Position numbers and translations under genes: made by a program. The notes beneath the pieces were generated by a model. It saw nothing but the letters and a program-made list of their open reading frames with translations. It did no database searches and had not been told where the DNA came from. Below are positions 43,755-53,224 of a DNA stretch of 64,000 nucleotides, piece by piece. Position 1 is the first letter of the stretch; each line of letters opens with the position of its first letter. Origin of the DNA: Scytonema hofmannii PCC 7110 (lineage in GTDB: Bacteria > Cyanobacteriota > Cyanobacteriia > Cyanobacteriales > Nostocaceae); the NCBI RefSeq assembly GCF_000346485.2, contig NZ_KQ976354.1, forward strand, positions 6,881,269 to 6,945,268, in the 5' to 3' direction.

Positions 43755-45509
43755 ATGTTGCCAAATGTCCGACGGTTTATCGCGATTTACAAGGGCTATA
43801 AGTGGTCTTTTTGGGTGTCACAAATTTTGCTGACGATCGCAACGATTTTTACTCTGCTCATTCCCCTGATGACTCAGAGTTTGATCGATGGGGGCTTATC
43901 CCAAGGAGATCGGGATGCTACAGTGCAAAGCGTGCTTTGGATGGTGCTATTTGCGGTGTTAGCAGCGGTTTTTACAATCGCCAATTCCTTATATGCCGTC
44001 ACGTTCGCCGAATATATAGCCCATGCCGTGCGGATGTTTCTGTACCGCAAAATTCAAACCTTTTCCTTTGGCAACCTGGATCGGTTCCCCACCAGCGATC
44101 TCATGGTGCGAATGACTAGCGATGTTGATGCGATCAAAACAACCATTCAACTGACAATCCTATCTCTAGCCCAAGTTCCAGTCATGTTTGTCGGAGCATT
44201 GGCGCTGATTTATCTGAACAGCCCCAGTTTGATGTGGATTCTGTTCGTCGTTATCCCCGCGATCGTGGCGATCCTCCTTGTCTTAGTGATGAAATTAGGG
44301 CCACTTTTCCAAATTCAGCAACAGAAGTTAGATACCCTCAACAATGTGTTGCAAGAAAACTTGGTAGGGGTGCGGGTGGTCAAGGCATTTGTGCAAAGTG
44401 ACTACGAAAATCGTCGGTACAATCGTGTCAACCGAGACTTACGCAACGCCTCCCTGCGTCTGATACAATATGTGGCATTTCTGTCTCCCAGCTTGTATCT
44501 AGTGATGAACGTAGCAACAGCAACTGTCCTCTGGGTTGGAGGGCACAGCTTAAATCAGGGTGCTGTCACTGTGGGCGAAATACTGGCCTTTACCCAGTAC
44601 CTCGTTACCGTTCTGGTGCCTCTAGTGATACTGGCTGCAATCGCGCCTCAGTTAACGGCAGCAGAAGCTTCTGCCCAGCGGATTTTTGAAGTGATGGATA
44701 CCATCCCCGCCATCCCCGAACCTACCACTCCCGCCGGATTAACCCCAGCTACTGCCAAAGGACGGATTGTATTTGAGGATGTCAGTTTCAGTTACCCCAG
44801 TCGAGATGGGCGGCTGGGGCGACTCGTGTTACAAAACATCAATCTGACGATCGAACCGGGACAAACGGTGGCATTCTTAGGGGCAACAGGTTCCGGCAAA
44901 TCCACCTTGGTGAACCTGATTCCTCGTTTTTACGATGTGACGGCTGGACGAATCGCCATCGATGGGATCGACGTGCGGGATATTCCCCTGGAAACCCTGC
45001 ACCAAATCGTGGGTGTAGCCCTCCAAGAGTCGGTACTGTTTAGCGGCAAACTGCGGGAAAACATTTGCTATGGCAAACCGGATGCGACTGAAGACGAGAT
45101 GATTGAGGCAGCTCGGGTGGCAGATGCCCACGGGTTTGTGTCAGCCATTCCCGAAGGCTATGATGCTACAGTGGCAAGACGAGGAGCCAACTTTTCAGGC
45201 GGACAACGACAACGCCTGTCCATCGCCCGTGCGGTTGCCGTCAAACCCAAGATTCTCATCCTGGATGACAGTACCAGTGCCCTGGACATGGTAACGGAAG
45301 CACGGGTACAAGATGCTTTGAAAAGCCTGATGGCAGACACCACCACGTTGTTTGTCGCCCAACGGATCGGTACGGCAATCGCCGCAGACAATATTTTCCT
45401 GCTGGAAGCTGGAGAAATTATTGCTCAAGGAAACCACGAGCAACTCCTTCACAGCAGTTCCCTGTATCAGGAAATTTACCATTCTCAATTGGGAGGTGTC
45501 CTCGGATGA
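43755..45509 (+). CDS. ABC exporter half-transporter, degenerate NBD partner
   Basis: A 584-residue fusion of six membrane helices (about 15-310) and an ATPase domain. Walker A is GATGSGKST at about 376-384, the signature is FSGGQRQRLS, and Walker B is ILILDDSTSALD. The catalytic glutamate is replaced by D505, the hallmark of the non-consensus half of heterodimeric exporters (LmrC/BmrC/TM287 type). It overlaps the second half-transporter by four bases, so the two form one complex. Substrates of such pairs include drugs, lipids or peptides. A GAGG site precedes the ATG at 43755. Composition seems GC-richer than the neighbouring relics. Confidence 0.93.
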   Translation: MLPNVRRFIAIYKGYKWSFWVSQILLTIATIFTLLIPLMTQSLIDGGLSQGDRDATVQSVLWMVLFAVLAAVFTIANSLYAVTFAEYIAHAVRMFLYRKIQTFSFGNLDRFPTSDLMVRMTSDVDAIKTTIQLTILSLAQVPVMFVGALALIYLNSPSLMWILFVVIPAIVAILLVLVMKLGPLFQIQQQKLDTLNNVLQENLVGVRVVKAFVQSDYENRRYNRVNRDLRNASLRLIQYVAFLSPSLYLVMNVATATVLWVGGHSLNQGAVTVGEILAFTQYLVTVLVPLVILAAIAPQLTAAEASAQRIFEVMDTIPAIPEPTTPAGLTPATAKGRIVFEDVSFSYPSRDGRLGRLVLQNINLTIEPGQTVAFLGATGSGKSTLVNLIPRFYDVTAGRIAIDGIDVRDIPLETLHQIVGVALQESVLFSGKLRENICYGKPDATEDEMIEAARVADAHGFVSAIPEGYDATVARRGANFSGGQRQRLSIARAVAVKPKILILDDSTSALDMVTEARVQDALKSLMADTTTLFVAQRIGTAIAADNIFLLEAGEIIAQGNHEQLLHSSSLYQEIYHSQLGGVLG

Positions 45510-47311
45510 AAAAGCCTTTGCTGCACCGAAAGGTAAAATCCAAAGCTGGGGAACCTCCCGCCGCCCAGCCACCTATGAAGGTGTTAGGACGGTTGTTCAG
45601 TTACGTCACTCGGTATACCCTGGAGATTGTCGGAGTCATTGCCTTACTGTTGCTGAGCACGGTGTTAAACCTGCTCATTCCCTATTGGCTAGGAGTAGGG
45701 TTGAACAATTTAAGCAGTGCTCCCGATCCAACGGCGATCGCCCAACTGGCTATCGGGATGGTAATAGCAGCCATTTGCAGTTGGGGTGCCATGCTCTGGC
45801 AAAGTCTGATGCTGAATCGCGTGGTGCAACGGGCACTCTATCGGTTGCGGCAAGAGTTGTTTGAGCGGATGCAAAGGCTGTCGCTGAACTTCTTCGATCG
45901 CCAATCAATCGGGGAGTTAATGAGCCGCGTTACCAATGATACGGATGTGGTGGCCCAATTCTTCCGCAACAGCCTCAATTCACTCGTCAGCGAAACGTTA
46001 CAATTAGTCTTCCTTGTTTTAGCCATGTTCCTACTGAACTGGAAAATGGCGATCGCGGCTTTAACGATTGCCCCAATGGTTGTGGTGTTTTTGGGCTTCA
46101 TCAGTCAGATTGCGGGGCCTGTGTTTGCCAATCTTCAAGAACAGATTGGTGAACTCAACGGACTGCTGGAAGAAACCGTCAGCGGGCAGAAGGTTGCGAT
46201 CGCTTATGGACGACAGGAAGAGGCGATCGCGACTTTTGAGGATGTCAGTAAGCTAGTTCGGGACGCAGGTGTCAAGGCACGCTTGCTGGCCTTGGTAAGT
46301 CGTCCCGTTACCCTCGTGTTGACGAATCTGGATGTGGCGCTGGTGGCACTAGTGGGGGGACTACTAACCTTGCAAGGACAGGCAAATGTGGGAGTTGTTG
46401 CAACATTCTTGCAATACACTCGCCAGTTCTCGATTCCGATCGGGAGTCTTGCCAATAACTTGGATGGTTTGCTGGCAGCGATCGCGGCAGCTGAACGCAT
46501 TTTTAGCATTTTGGATGAACGGCCAGCCATTGTAGACCAGCCTAACGCTCCAGAAATGCCACCAATTCAGGGTCACGTGGTAGCTCGGGATGTAGACTTT
46601 AGTTATGTTCAAGGTAGACCCATCCTAAAGCACAACACCTTTGAAGCTAGACCGGGGGAAAAAATTGGCTTGTGTGGACCAACTGGAGCCGGGAAGAGCA
46701 CCATCATCAACCTGATGACTCGGTACTACGACCTCGATGGGGGCGAAATTTTGATTGATGGGCACAACATTGCTACCGTCCAACAGGACAGCCTGCGACG
46801 GCAAATTGGCATTGTGTTGCAGGAGGCATTTTTATTCTCTGACACCGTTATGAACAATCTGCGCTATGCCCGCTTAGATGCCACCGAACAAGACTGTATT
46901 GAAGCGACCAAACAGGCCAATGCTCACGACTTCATTTTGCATCTGCCGGATGGCTATAATACGATGTTAACGGAACGGGGCAGTAATTTAAGCCAAGGAC
47001 AACGGCAATTGCTGACCATCGCCCGCATGATGATTCAGAATCCCCGCATGGTCATTCTGGATGAAGCGACTAGCAATGTGGACACCCGCACGGAACAGAA
47101 GATCCAAGAAGCTTTGGATCGATTAATGCAGGGACGTACTAGCTTTGTGATTGCCCACCGTTTGAGCACAATTCGCAATGCCGATCAGATTCTGGTGCTC
47201 AAGGCAGGTGAAATCATTGAGACGGGTTCTCATGACGAACTGATGCAAAAACAAGGATTCTACTATGACTTGTTTATGAGTCAGTTTAAAGGTAAGTTAG
47301 TCACCTCATAA
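45506..47311 (+). CDS. ABC exporter half-transporter, catalytic NBD partner
   Basis: A 601-residue membrane-plus-ATPase protein. The membrane domain covers about 30-330. Walker A is GPTGAGKSTI, and Walker B with a normal glutamate is MVILDEATSNVD (E520), followed by the H-loop VIAHRLSTI. The signature is LSQGQRQLLT, in which SQGQ replaces SGGQ. With the preceding gene it should form an asymmetric exporter in which this subunit supplies the catalytic glutamate of the working site. The ATGA overlap implies coupled translation. Confidence 0.93.
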   Translation: MKKPLLHRKVKSKAGEPPAAQPPMKVLGRLFSYVTRYTLEIVGVIALLLLSTVLNLLIPYWLGVGLNNLSSAPDPTAIAQLAIGMVIAAICSWGAMLWQSLMLNRVVQRALYRLRQELFERMQRLSLNFFDRQSIGELMSRVTNDTDVVAQFFRNSLNSLVSETLQLVFLVLAMFLLNWKMAIAALTIAPMVVVFLGFISQIAGPVFANLQEQIGELNGLLEETVSGQKVAIAYGRQEEAIATFEDVSKLVRDAGVKARLLALVSRPVTLVLTNLDVALVALVGGLLTLQGQANVGVVATFLQYTRQFSIPIGSLANNLDGLLAAIAAAERIFSILDERPAIVDQPNAPEMPPIQGHVVARDVDFSYVQGRPILKHNTFEARPGEKIGLCGPTGAGKSTIINLMTRYYDLDGGEILIDGHNIATVQQDSLRRQIGIVLQEAFLFSDTVMNNLRYARLDATEQDCIEATKQANAHDFILHLPDGYNTMLTERGSNLSQGQRQLLTIARMMIQNPRMVILDEATSNVDTRTEQKIQEALDRLMQGRTSFVIAHRLSTIRNADQILVLKAGEIIETGSHDELMQKQGFYYDLFMSQFKGKLVTS

Positions 47312-47492
47312 TCAGGCTTTCAGGCACTAAACTGCTAACTTATGCTTCTAGATCCGGATTCAGTTGTCGTCCGGTGAATTCAATAAAGTATAAATTTAAA
47401 TATCTTATATTCATGAAATGAGGGACGCACCCTGTTGCACATACCGTGCAAATGAATTATGACAGCTTATTGAGTATCAACAAAAGTACCAA

Positions 47493-48878
47493 TTAGCCGA
47501 TTTGCGTCCAATGATTTGGTAGATCGACATTTTCTGGTAGACGGGTTGTCACATCACCAGAAGCTACTGTAATCTGATGCGGTTCTAAATTTTTGACACC
47601 TGTTAGGATGGCTCCTTCCAGTTTGACATCACTTAAGTTTGTCATACTAAGATTGGCTCCTATAAGGTTTGCCCCGCAAAGGTTAGCTTCATCCAGAATT
47701 GCCATTTGGAAGTTTGTCCCCATGAGGTTCGCACCATAAAGATCGGCTTCCCGGAGACTAGCTTCAGATAAGTTGGCAAAAAAGATTTCTGCGTGCTGTA
47801 GTTTAGCTGCATTTAAATTTGCTTGTTGCAGGTTCGCTCCATTCAGGTTTGCTTGTTGCAAATTCGCTCCAATCAAACCCGTTCCCTGTAAGTTGGCTTT
47901 CCCAAGTTTCGCCCCTTGTAAATTAGCAAGAAATAGCTTTGCCCCTTGTAGGTTAGCAGCTTTTAAATTGGAACCGCACAAATTAGCCTTATATAAATTC
48001 GCTCCTTGTAGATTTGCTCCGCGCAAACTTGTTCCTGAAAGATTGGCTGCACGTAAGTTTGCCCCACATACCCAAGCACGATTTAAATTGGCTCCGGAAA
48101 GATTAGCTTCCTCCAAATTCGTTGATTGCAAGTTGGCTTCGTACAAAACAGATCCGCAGAGTTTTGCATTCTCCAAATCTGCCTCGGACAAATCCGCACC
48201 ACGCAAGTCTGCTTCACTTAAATCGGCTCCTCGCAGGTCTGCTTGTTGCAAGTTTGCTTTGTGCAGGTCAGCTCTTTTGATATCCGCATTCCGCAAATCA
48301 ATTCTTTGGTTGGGCAAGTCTTTCTCTGCTTCGCGCCTACCAATAACAGTCAGCGCCGCTTGAAGATCTGTACGAATGTTTAATCTTTTCTCAAAAAACG
48401 CTTCTTGCTGCTCAACAGAATTTTCTCGCACAAAAGCAGTGAGTATTTCCATGATTGTCCAGTATTCTTTGGGACAATCCTGAGCCACTCTTTCTAGGGT
48501 ATAAATAGCACCTGTTCTTGTGGCAACACTTTCATGTCCAAGCTGGGTAATTGCAGTCATAAATTTTTCTGCAATCAGCTTTTCTTTAGCTAGTTGAGTG
48601 TTTTGTGTCTCAATTTCATTGCTTTTTTCTGCTGCGATCGCTCCCATTCTGCTGGCTTCTACACGTTTGGCGGCAAAGTAAGCATTCATCATCACTGCTA
48701 ATCCTAGAAAGAAAGTGGCAGTTGTTGATATTGCTTGTGTTCTAGTTTCTATCTTTTGTTCTGTTGACAAGCCCTCCATTTTGGTAAATGCGAAGCAAAT
48801 GAGGATTGGTGATAAGCTAAACGTCGCTGCGATCGCTATCAACCAAATTTTTAAAGGGTCTGTTTTCCTGGCAGACAT
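47493..48878 (-). CDS. Membrane-anchored pentapeptide-repeat protein
   Basis: A 461-residue protein. Two hydrophobic segments (about 12-32 and 55-75 from the ATG) are followed by a charged helical region (AKRVEASRMGAIAAEKSNEI...). A domain with ATRTGAIYTLERVAQD and YWTIMEILTAFVREN comes next, typical of cyanobacterial pentapeptide proteins. About 45 tandem A(D/N)Lxx pentapeptides then form a right-handed beta helix. Function of these membrane versions is unknown. I chose the ATG at 48878; a GTG at 48896 would add six residues. A second protein with the same plan lies at 61895. Confidence 0.88.
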   Translation of the reverse strand: MSARKTDPLKIWLIAIAATFSLSPILICFAFTKMEGLSTEQKIETRTQAISTTATFFLGLAVMMNAYFAAKRVEASRMGAIAAEKSNEIETQNTQLAKEKLIAEKFMTAITQLGHESVATRTGAIYTLERVAQDCPKEYWTIMEILTAFVRENSVEQQEAFFEKRLNIRTDLQAALTVIGRREAEKDLPNQRIDLRNADIKRADLHKANLQQADLRGADLSEADLRGADLSEADLENAKLCGSVLYEANLQSTNLEEANLSGANLNRAWVCGANLRAANLSGTSLRGANLQGANLYKANLCGSNLKAANLQGAKLFLANLQGAKLGKANLQGTGLIGANLQQANLNGANLQQANLNAAKLQHAEIFFANLSEASLREADLYGANLMGTNFQMAILDEANLCGANLIGANLSMTNLSDVKLEGAILTGVKNLEPHQITVASGDVTTRLPENVDLPNHWTQIG

Positions 48879-48896
48879 AACGGTGGTATTTCTCAC

Positions 48897-49277
48897 AACA
48901 CGGGAGTTTTACGTAGATTATAGGCGAAAAGAGTATACCATGTATCTCAAAATTGTAAGATATACTCCTTAAAAAATGGTTACGCTGATTCTTGTTAACT
49001 CAATCATATAAAAACTCTCATGACTAAATAAATTAGAAAATCATAAGTTAGCATAGAGGCTAGGGGTTTATGTTAGTCATGAGACGTTTATTAGCCAGTG
49101 AATGTTGCCTTCGCAAATGACAGTAATTTTCAGGTTAATAGACTACAGGGAGTGGAGTGGGCTTCCTCGCCCGCCCTCTCGAATGTACGGGCGGGGACGC
49201 CCGTACCACAAGAGCATAGTGTGGTTAATTTATCTGAAAACTACTGTAATAAGCTAGAACTACGAAGGCAAAGGGAT
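48897..49277. repeat. Gene-free stretch with a GC-rich hairpin repeat
   Basis: Near 49160-49205 the phrases CCTCGCCCGCCC and GGGCGGGGACGCCCG form a hairpin of the same type as at 25555-25575, followed in both places by a similar CCACA...GGTTAAT flank. No gene is evident. It leads directly into the heptamer array at 49278. Confidence 0.6.
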
Positions 49278-49360
49278 TCACTGGTCACTGGTCACTGGTC
49301 ACTGGTCACTGGTCACTGGTCACTGGTCACTGGTCACTGGTCACTGGTCACTGGTCACTG
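49278..49360 (+). repeat. TCACTGG heptamer array, 11 full copies plus a partial copy
   Basis: Eleven exact copies in phase with the GGTCACT arrays elsewhere. The last partial unit contains the stop codon (TGA, complement of TCA at 49355) of the minus-strand glycosyltransferase. Confidence 0.95.
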
Positions 49361-50578
49361 TAGAACTTGTTCGTATCTTTTACCAGCAGTTTCCCAAGTA
49401 AAATCTGTTTCTACAAGTTGCCTGCCATTGTGAGATAATTCTGCTCGTAACTGCGGGTTTTCAAATAATTGGCTGATGGCATTAACATACTCGGCTGGTT
49501 GATTGGCTCGTAATGCTCTGAGTGGTAAACCCGCTTCATCGACAGCTAGCCCTTCTAAACCGCGATCGCTTGCAACAACAGGTACACCTGCAGCCATTGC
49601 TTCTAATGTTTTATTTTTAATCCCAAAGCCACTTCGCAGTGGCACTACGCAAACGGTAGATTGATGTAAATACTCTGCCATTGAAGGAATGCGACCAGTC
49701 ACCACTACTCCTGGGCGATTCTTCAGTTCCAAAACGGATGGTGTAGGTCTAGCACCGACAATACTAAATGTAGCATTTGGATAGCGTTTTTGCAGTTCTG
49801 GTAACACTGTTAAAGCAAAAAAACGCGCCGCATCAATGTTGTGAGATGCATCCATCGCTCCCACAAAAATTAGCTGATGTCCCCTAGGATCGTGAGAACG
49901 ATAGGGAAATAAATCTAAATCGACACCATTAGAAATTACCTTAATGTCAATATCTGGACGGAGTTTCAAAAATTCTTGTCGGTCGTCTTCAGTCGTAACG
50001 ACAATGTTGGAAAATTTAGTACAGTAGCGTTTTTCATAACGTTTTAGGACGAAAGACAAATACAGGCGATCGCGTAGCGCATTCTGCGAAGCCCCCATCT
50101 CTAAATGGTCGCGTATCCAACCATAGACTGAACTGTGGACATCCACAACGGTATTTACACTGTTACGAAATTCAGGGCGAATATATATTTCGTTGACACT
50201 ATGCTCGCAAGTGATTGCGTCACACTTTTGCGCCCGGACATAATTATCTACCAAAGCTTGAATTTCTGGTGAATAGCGATATAAAACATTAGCTGGAATC
50301 GCCTTTAGCACTGAATTCGTGAAGCGTCTCGCTTTTGCCAAGAGACTAGCCATACCACTTCTGTTCTGAGGTTCTGGGGGTAGGGGAAAAACCACGAGTT
50401 CACTAACCCAATTGCGTAATTCTTCTACTTCTGCATCAGATACTGCCTTATGGCGTTGTGTCACAAGAGTCACCTCATGATTTTGATGCAGGTATTTAAG
50501 TAAGTTAAATGTTCTAATTTCTGTTCCACCCCGACTTGGAGGGTAAGGAAATGTGGACGATAGCATAAGGATACGCAT
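49355..50578 (-). CDS. Glycosyltransferase family 4 (GT-B) protein
   Basis: A 407-residue GT-B enzyme. The N-terminal phrase MRILMLSSTFPYPPSRGGTE is the acceptor-side glycine loop. The C-terminal half has LIFVGAMDASHNIDAARFF, TFSIVGARPT and the donor-binding IKNKTLEAMAAGVPVVASDRG. It transfers a sugar to a surface glycan or lipid; donor and acceptor are unknown. Its stop codon is supplied by the heptamer array at 49278-49360. It is divergent from a GT2-like gene (50772), and a pyruvyltransferase gene follows, so a polysaccharide-related cluster is likely. Confidence 0.9.
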   Translation of the reverse strand: MRILMLSSTFPYPPSRGGTEIRTFNLLKYLHQNHEVTLVTQRHKAVSDAEVEELRNWVSELVVFPLPPEPQNRSGMASLLAKARRFTNSVLKAIPANVLYRYSPEIQALVDNYVRAQKCDAITCEHSVNEIYIRPEFRNSVNTVVDVHSSVYGWIRDHLEMGASQNALRDRLYLSFVLKRYEKRYCTKFSNIVVTTEDDRQEFLKLRPDIDIKVISNGVDLDLFPYRSHDPRGHQLIFVGAMDASHNIDAARFFALTVLPELQKRYPNATFSIVGARPTPSVLELKNRPGVVVTGRIPSMAEYLHQSTVCVVPLRSGFGIKNKTLEAMAAGVPVVASDRGLEGLAVDEAGLPLRALRANQPAEYVNAISQLFENPQLRAELSHNGRQLVETDFTWETAGKRYEQVLQ

Positions 50579-50771
50579 ATAATTTCTGTTATCTGTCTGG
50601 TTATTGGTATATTCTTATTCCAGTATAACCGGGCTACACTTGCATAGATTGGAATGCAGGCGGTAAGAAAAGCCAAGGCTACATATTAGTTTTAACATCT
50701 AATTTTCAATTGTCTAATATTTAACTGCCTTGAGTATTTGTATAAATAGAGTTAACACTGACAGCAAAAAA

Positions 50772-51755
50772 ATGAGCAACCAACCATTCTTAACAATTGT
50801 TACCGCCACCAGAGGCAGTTTTAGTGATTTTTGGTTAGAACAGTTATTGAAAATTAAGGGAGATGTGCAATTTATTTTAGTTTATCCTCCTGAGGCAAGT
50901 GTCAAAAAAATTGATGACCCTAGAGTAGAATTTTTAACGAGTCCCTTTAAGGGTGAAGTCATGCAAAGGTTTACGGGATTAATCAATGCTAAAGGCAATT
51001 ATGTCATGGCATTAGATGACGATGACTTTGCACACCCCGAACTTTTAGAATTAACAGTAAAGTATTTTCAAAGATTTCCTGATAGCTGGGTTTTACGTCT
51101 CAAAATTCAAAATATCAATGATGATGATGAAGCACGTATCAAACAAGATTGGGAAACGATCCCTGAAGTAGAGCAATTAGAGATTTGTCAGAAAACTCCA
51201 GAGAACCCGTATCCTTTTCAACAAGGAAATTACAAAGGTTTACTAGAAGTACCCATTGCTCCTCTAGATAAACCATTAGACATTCGCCATATTATTTTTC
51301 CCTGGAAGCAAAGAACAGACCAAAATGGGATTCATTTTGAGAATTTTAATAACAGAGTCTGGAAAACAGAGCGGGTTAAAGCAGCCCTTCACGAACTTTC
51401 AGGGGCGATGAAAATAGTGGGTGCTTTAACCTGGCTACCTGCATGGAGTTTGGATAGATTGTTAGGCTTATTTGTGCAGGCAAAGTTTTATCAAAAGGAT
51501 GCTATCATCGGTCATGCTCCACCCAAGCCCGAACAAATTAGATACATTGTGAGAGACTCTTCTTTAAAGGAGACTAGACTCTATTTGATGGCAGACCTAC
51601 TATTAGTTAAATGTTATCCTCAGTATGGATACTTTTGGAATTTGATATTTTGGCAATTATACACTATACCTAGGATAATAGGTAAGTCAGTCAAATTAAG
51701 ATTTTTCAAATTAAAAAAGAATAAAACTGAAAACACGATAGCAATAGAGGGGTAG
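50772..51755 (+). CDS. Glycosyltransferase family 2-like protein
   Basis: A 327-residue protein starting MSNQPFLTIVTATRGSF, the usual beta-alpha opening of GT-A glycosyltransferases. It continues with an MALDDDDFAHPE motif carrying the metal-binding DxD. The C-terminal part has no recognised motif apart from a hydrophobic stretch near 300 (YFWNLIFWQLYTI). A TTG at 50730 in the same frame would add 14 residues, but the ATG at 50772 follows an A-rich leader and is preferred. It probably acts in surface polysaccharide synthesis with its neighbours. Confidence 0.85.
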   Translation: MSNQPFLTIVTATRGSFSDFWLEQLLKIKGDVQFILVYPPEASVKKIDDPRVEFLTSPFKGEVMQRFTGLINAKGNYVMALDDDDFAHPELLELTVKYFQRFPDSWVLRLKIQNINDDDEARIKQDWETIPEVEQLEICQKTPENPYPFQQGNYKGLLEVPIAPLDKPLDIRHIIFPWKQRTDQNGIHFENFNNRVWKTERVKAALHELSGAMKIVGALTWLPAWSLDRLLGLFVQAKFYQKDAIIGHAPPKPEQIRYIVRDSSLKETRLYLMADLLLVKCYPQYGYFWNLIFWQLYTIPRIIGKSVKLRFFKLKKNKTENTIAIEG

Positions 51756-52069
51756 TTTGGTTGTTGGTTTGTTAAGACGGGTACGTTCATCAAATCTTTG
51801 CAATATACTTCAGTACTCTCCCCGATGTTACAGAGTTTGAAGATCAATTAAAAACAAATAAATTACCAAAACAATTTACCATCCCATATCAATACTGCAA
51901 GGGATAGCGAAAATGAGAGGTTAAGCAAAAATGAGAAACCGGGTTTCTGAACCTTAACTATCGTTAACCGACAAGTATTGGATTCACTGCAACGCGCTAC
52001 CTTAGCAACAGTAAAGAAGCCCAGTCATGCGGGCGATCGTACCCTTATGGAGAAAAAGCAACTTTTATT
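51756..52069 (+). other. Gene-poor interval with a possible relic at about 51799-51907
   Basis: A stretch reading FAIYFSTLPDVTEFEDQL, then KLPKQFTIPYQYCKG, ends in a stop near 51907. It looks like the tail of a protein, but I cannot name it. A short palindrome, GAGAAACCGGGTTTCT, occurs at about 51930-51945. Confidence 0.35.
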
Positions 52070-53179
52070 ATGAATATTATTTTAATGGGTTATTATGGGT
52101 TTAAGAATGTTGGTGACGATTTGTGTATCCAAGAACTAATTAAGTATTTTTCTGACCAAGAAGTCATTACAAAAATATTTGTGTTTTGTGAAGACAATTA
52201 TTATGAAACAATGAATAGTCAAGTTGTCTTTTGCAACACTCGGAAATTATCAACAATTCAAAAAGCTTATATACTTTCTCAAAGCGATTATTTAATTTGG
52301 AGTGGTAGTACTTATAACTTAAAAGATAACTCTGGAAAATTGTTGATGATGCAACAATTGGCAAAAATGATGGGTAAGCGTTTCTGTTATTTAGGTGTAG
52401 GTTTAGAAGCTTTTGAGTCGGAAGAATTAGAAACAAAAGCCAAGTTTTTGCAAAATGCAGATGTACTATACTTAAGAGATAAAGATTCCTATGGCTTGGC
52501 TGTTACTCAGCTAAAGTCTGTTAAATCTTATTTAGGAGGTCATTTAGCATTTCTTAACGTGGATGGATATGAAAAGTTTATTAAAAGCGATCGCTCAAGT
52601 CAAATAAAAAATATTTCATTTACAGGAAACTTTTGGTGGGGTGAAGGAAGGGCTGAGTTTTATTCACAACAGCTACTCCCATTGATTGAAAACTTTAATT
52701 CAGTAATTCATTTATTACCTGCTCAAGTAGATGAAGAGAAAAATGATAATAATTTTCACAAACTATTGAAAAATTACTTACCCGATCAAAATTGCAAGCT
52801 GCACTCATGGAATCAACCAGAAGATTTTGTGGAAATTCTCAGCCAGATGGATTTTCACTTTGGAAATAGGCTTCACTCTATCATACTTGCCGATATTTTG
52901 GGAATACCCAATGTAGGAATTGATGAATATATTTCTAAAAACTCTAAAATCAAAAACTACATCGATAAAACAGAAATGTTGCATTTACACAGGATGTTAA
53001 ATTTCATGGAACCAATAGACATTTGTATACTTGAAAAAGTATTCCATGAATATCAAAGACCGAGTGAATTTGTTTTGAACGAGTCGAAGACCGCGAAAGA
53101 AGGTATAAACTTGGTTTTGCAAGAGCGAACGCAGACCAGTTTACCAATATCTCCTGTACCAGTTGAGTTGGGTTCTTAA
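52070..53179 (+). CDS. Polysaccharide pyruvyl transferase family protein
   Basis: A 369-residue protein of the CsaB/PssM type. It opens with MNIILMGYYGFKNVGDDL, the conserved Y-G-x-x-N-x-G-D loop. It also has LGVGLEAF, LRDKDSYGL, and the strongly conserved MDFHFGNRLHSIILADILGIP near 285. Family members attach a pyruvyl ketal to cell-surface polysaccharides using phosphoenolpyruvate. The upstream GGAG lies rather far (about 20 bases) from the ATG. The C-terminal tail (TQTSLPISPVPVELGS) is low-complexity. With the two glycosyltransferases it suggests an exopolysaccharide or glycolipid locus. Confidence 0.9.
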   Translation: MNIILMGYYGFKNVGDDLCIQELIKYFSDQEVITKIFVFCEDNYYETMNSQVVFCNTRKLSTIQKAYILSQSDYLIWSGSTYNLKDNSGKLLMMQQLAKMMGKRFCYLGVGLEAFESEELETKAKFLQNADVLYLRDKDSYGLAVTQLKSVKSYLGGHLAFLNVDGYEKFIKSDRSSQIKNISFTGNFWWGEGRAEFYSQQLLPLIENFNSVIHLLPAQVDEEKNDNNFHKLLKNYLPDQNCKLHSWNQPEDFVEILSQMDFHFGNRLHSIILADILGIPNVGIDEYISKNSKIKNYIDKTEMLHLHRMLNFMEPIDICILEKVFHEYQRPSEFVLNESKTAKEGINLVLQERTQTSLPISPVPVELGS

Positions 53180-53224
53180 AGCATATCTGAAATATTTCCC
53201 ACTTGCCAAACACCAAACAAAGTA

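Noticed and set aside
47773-48363. 196-codon plus-strand frame opposite the first pentapeptide gene
   Set aside because: Cys/Ala/Phe/Lys-rich mirror of the pentapeptide repeat; no start signal and no domain.
49098-49433. 111-codon frame containing GHWSLVT repeats
   Set aside because: It is mostly heptamer array plus a hairpin repeat; it runs into the antisense of the glycosyltransferase.
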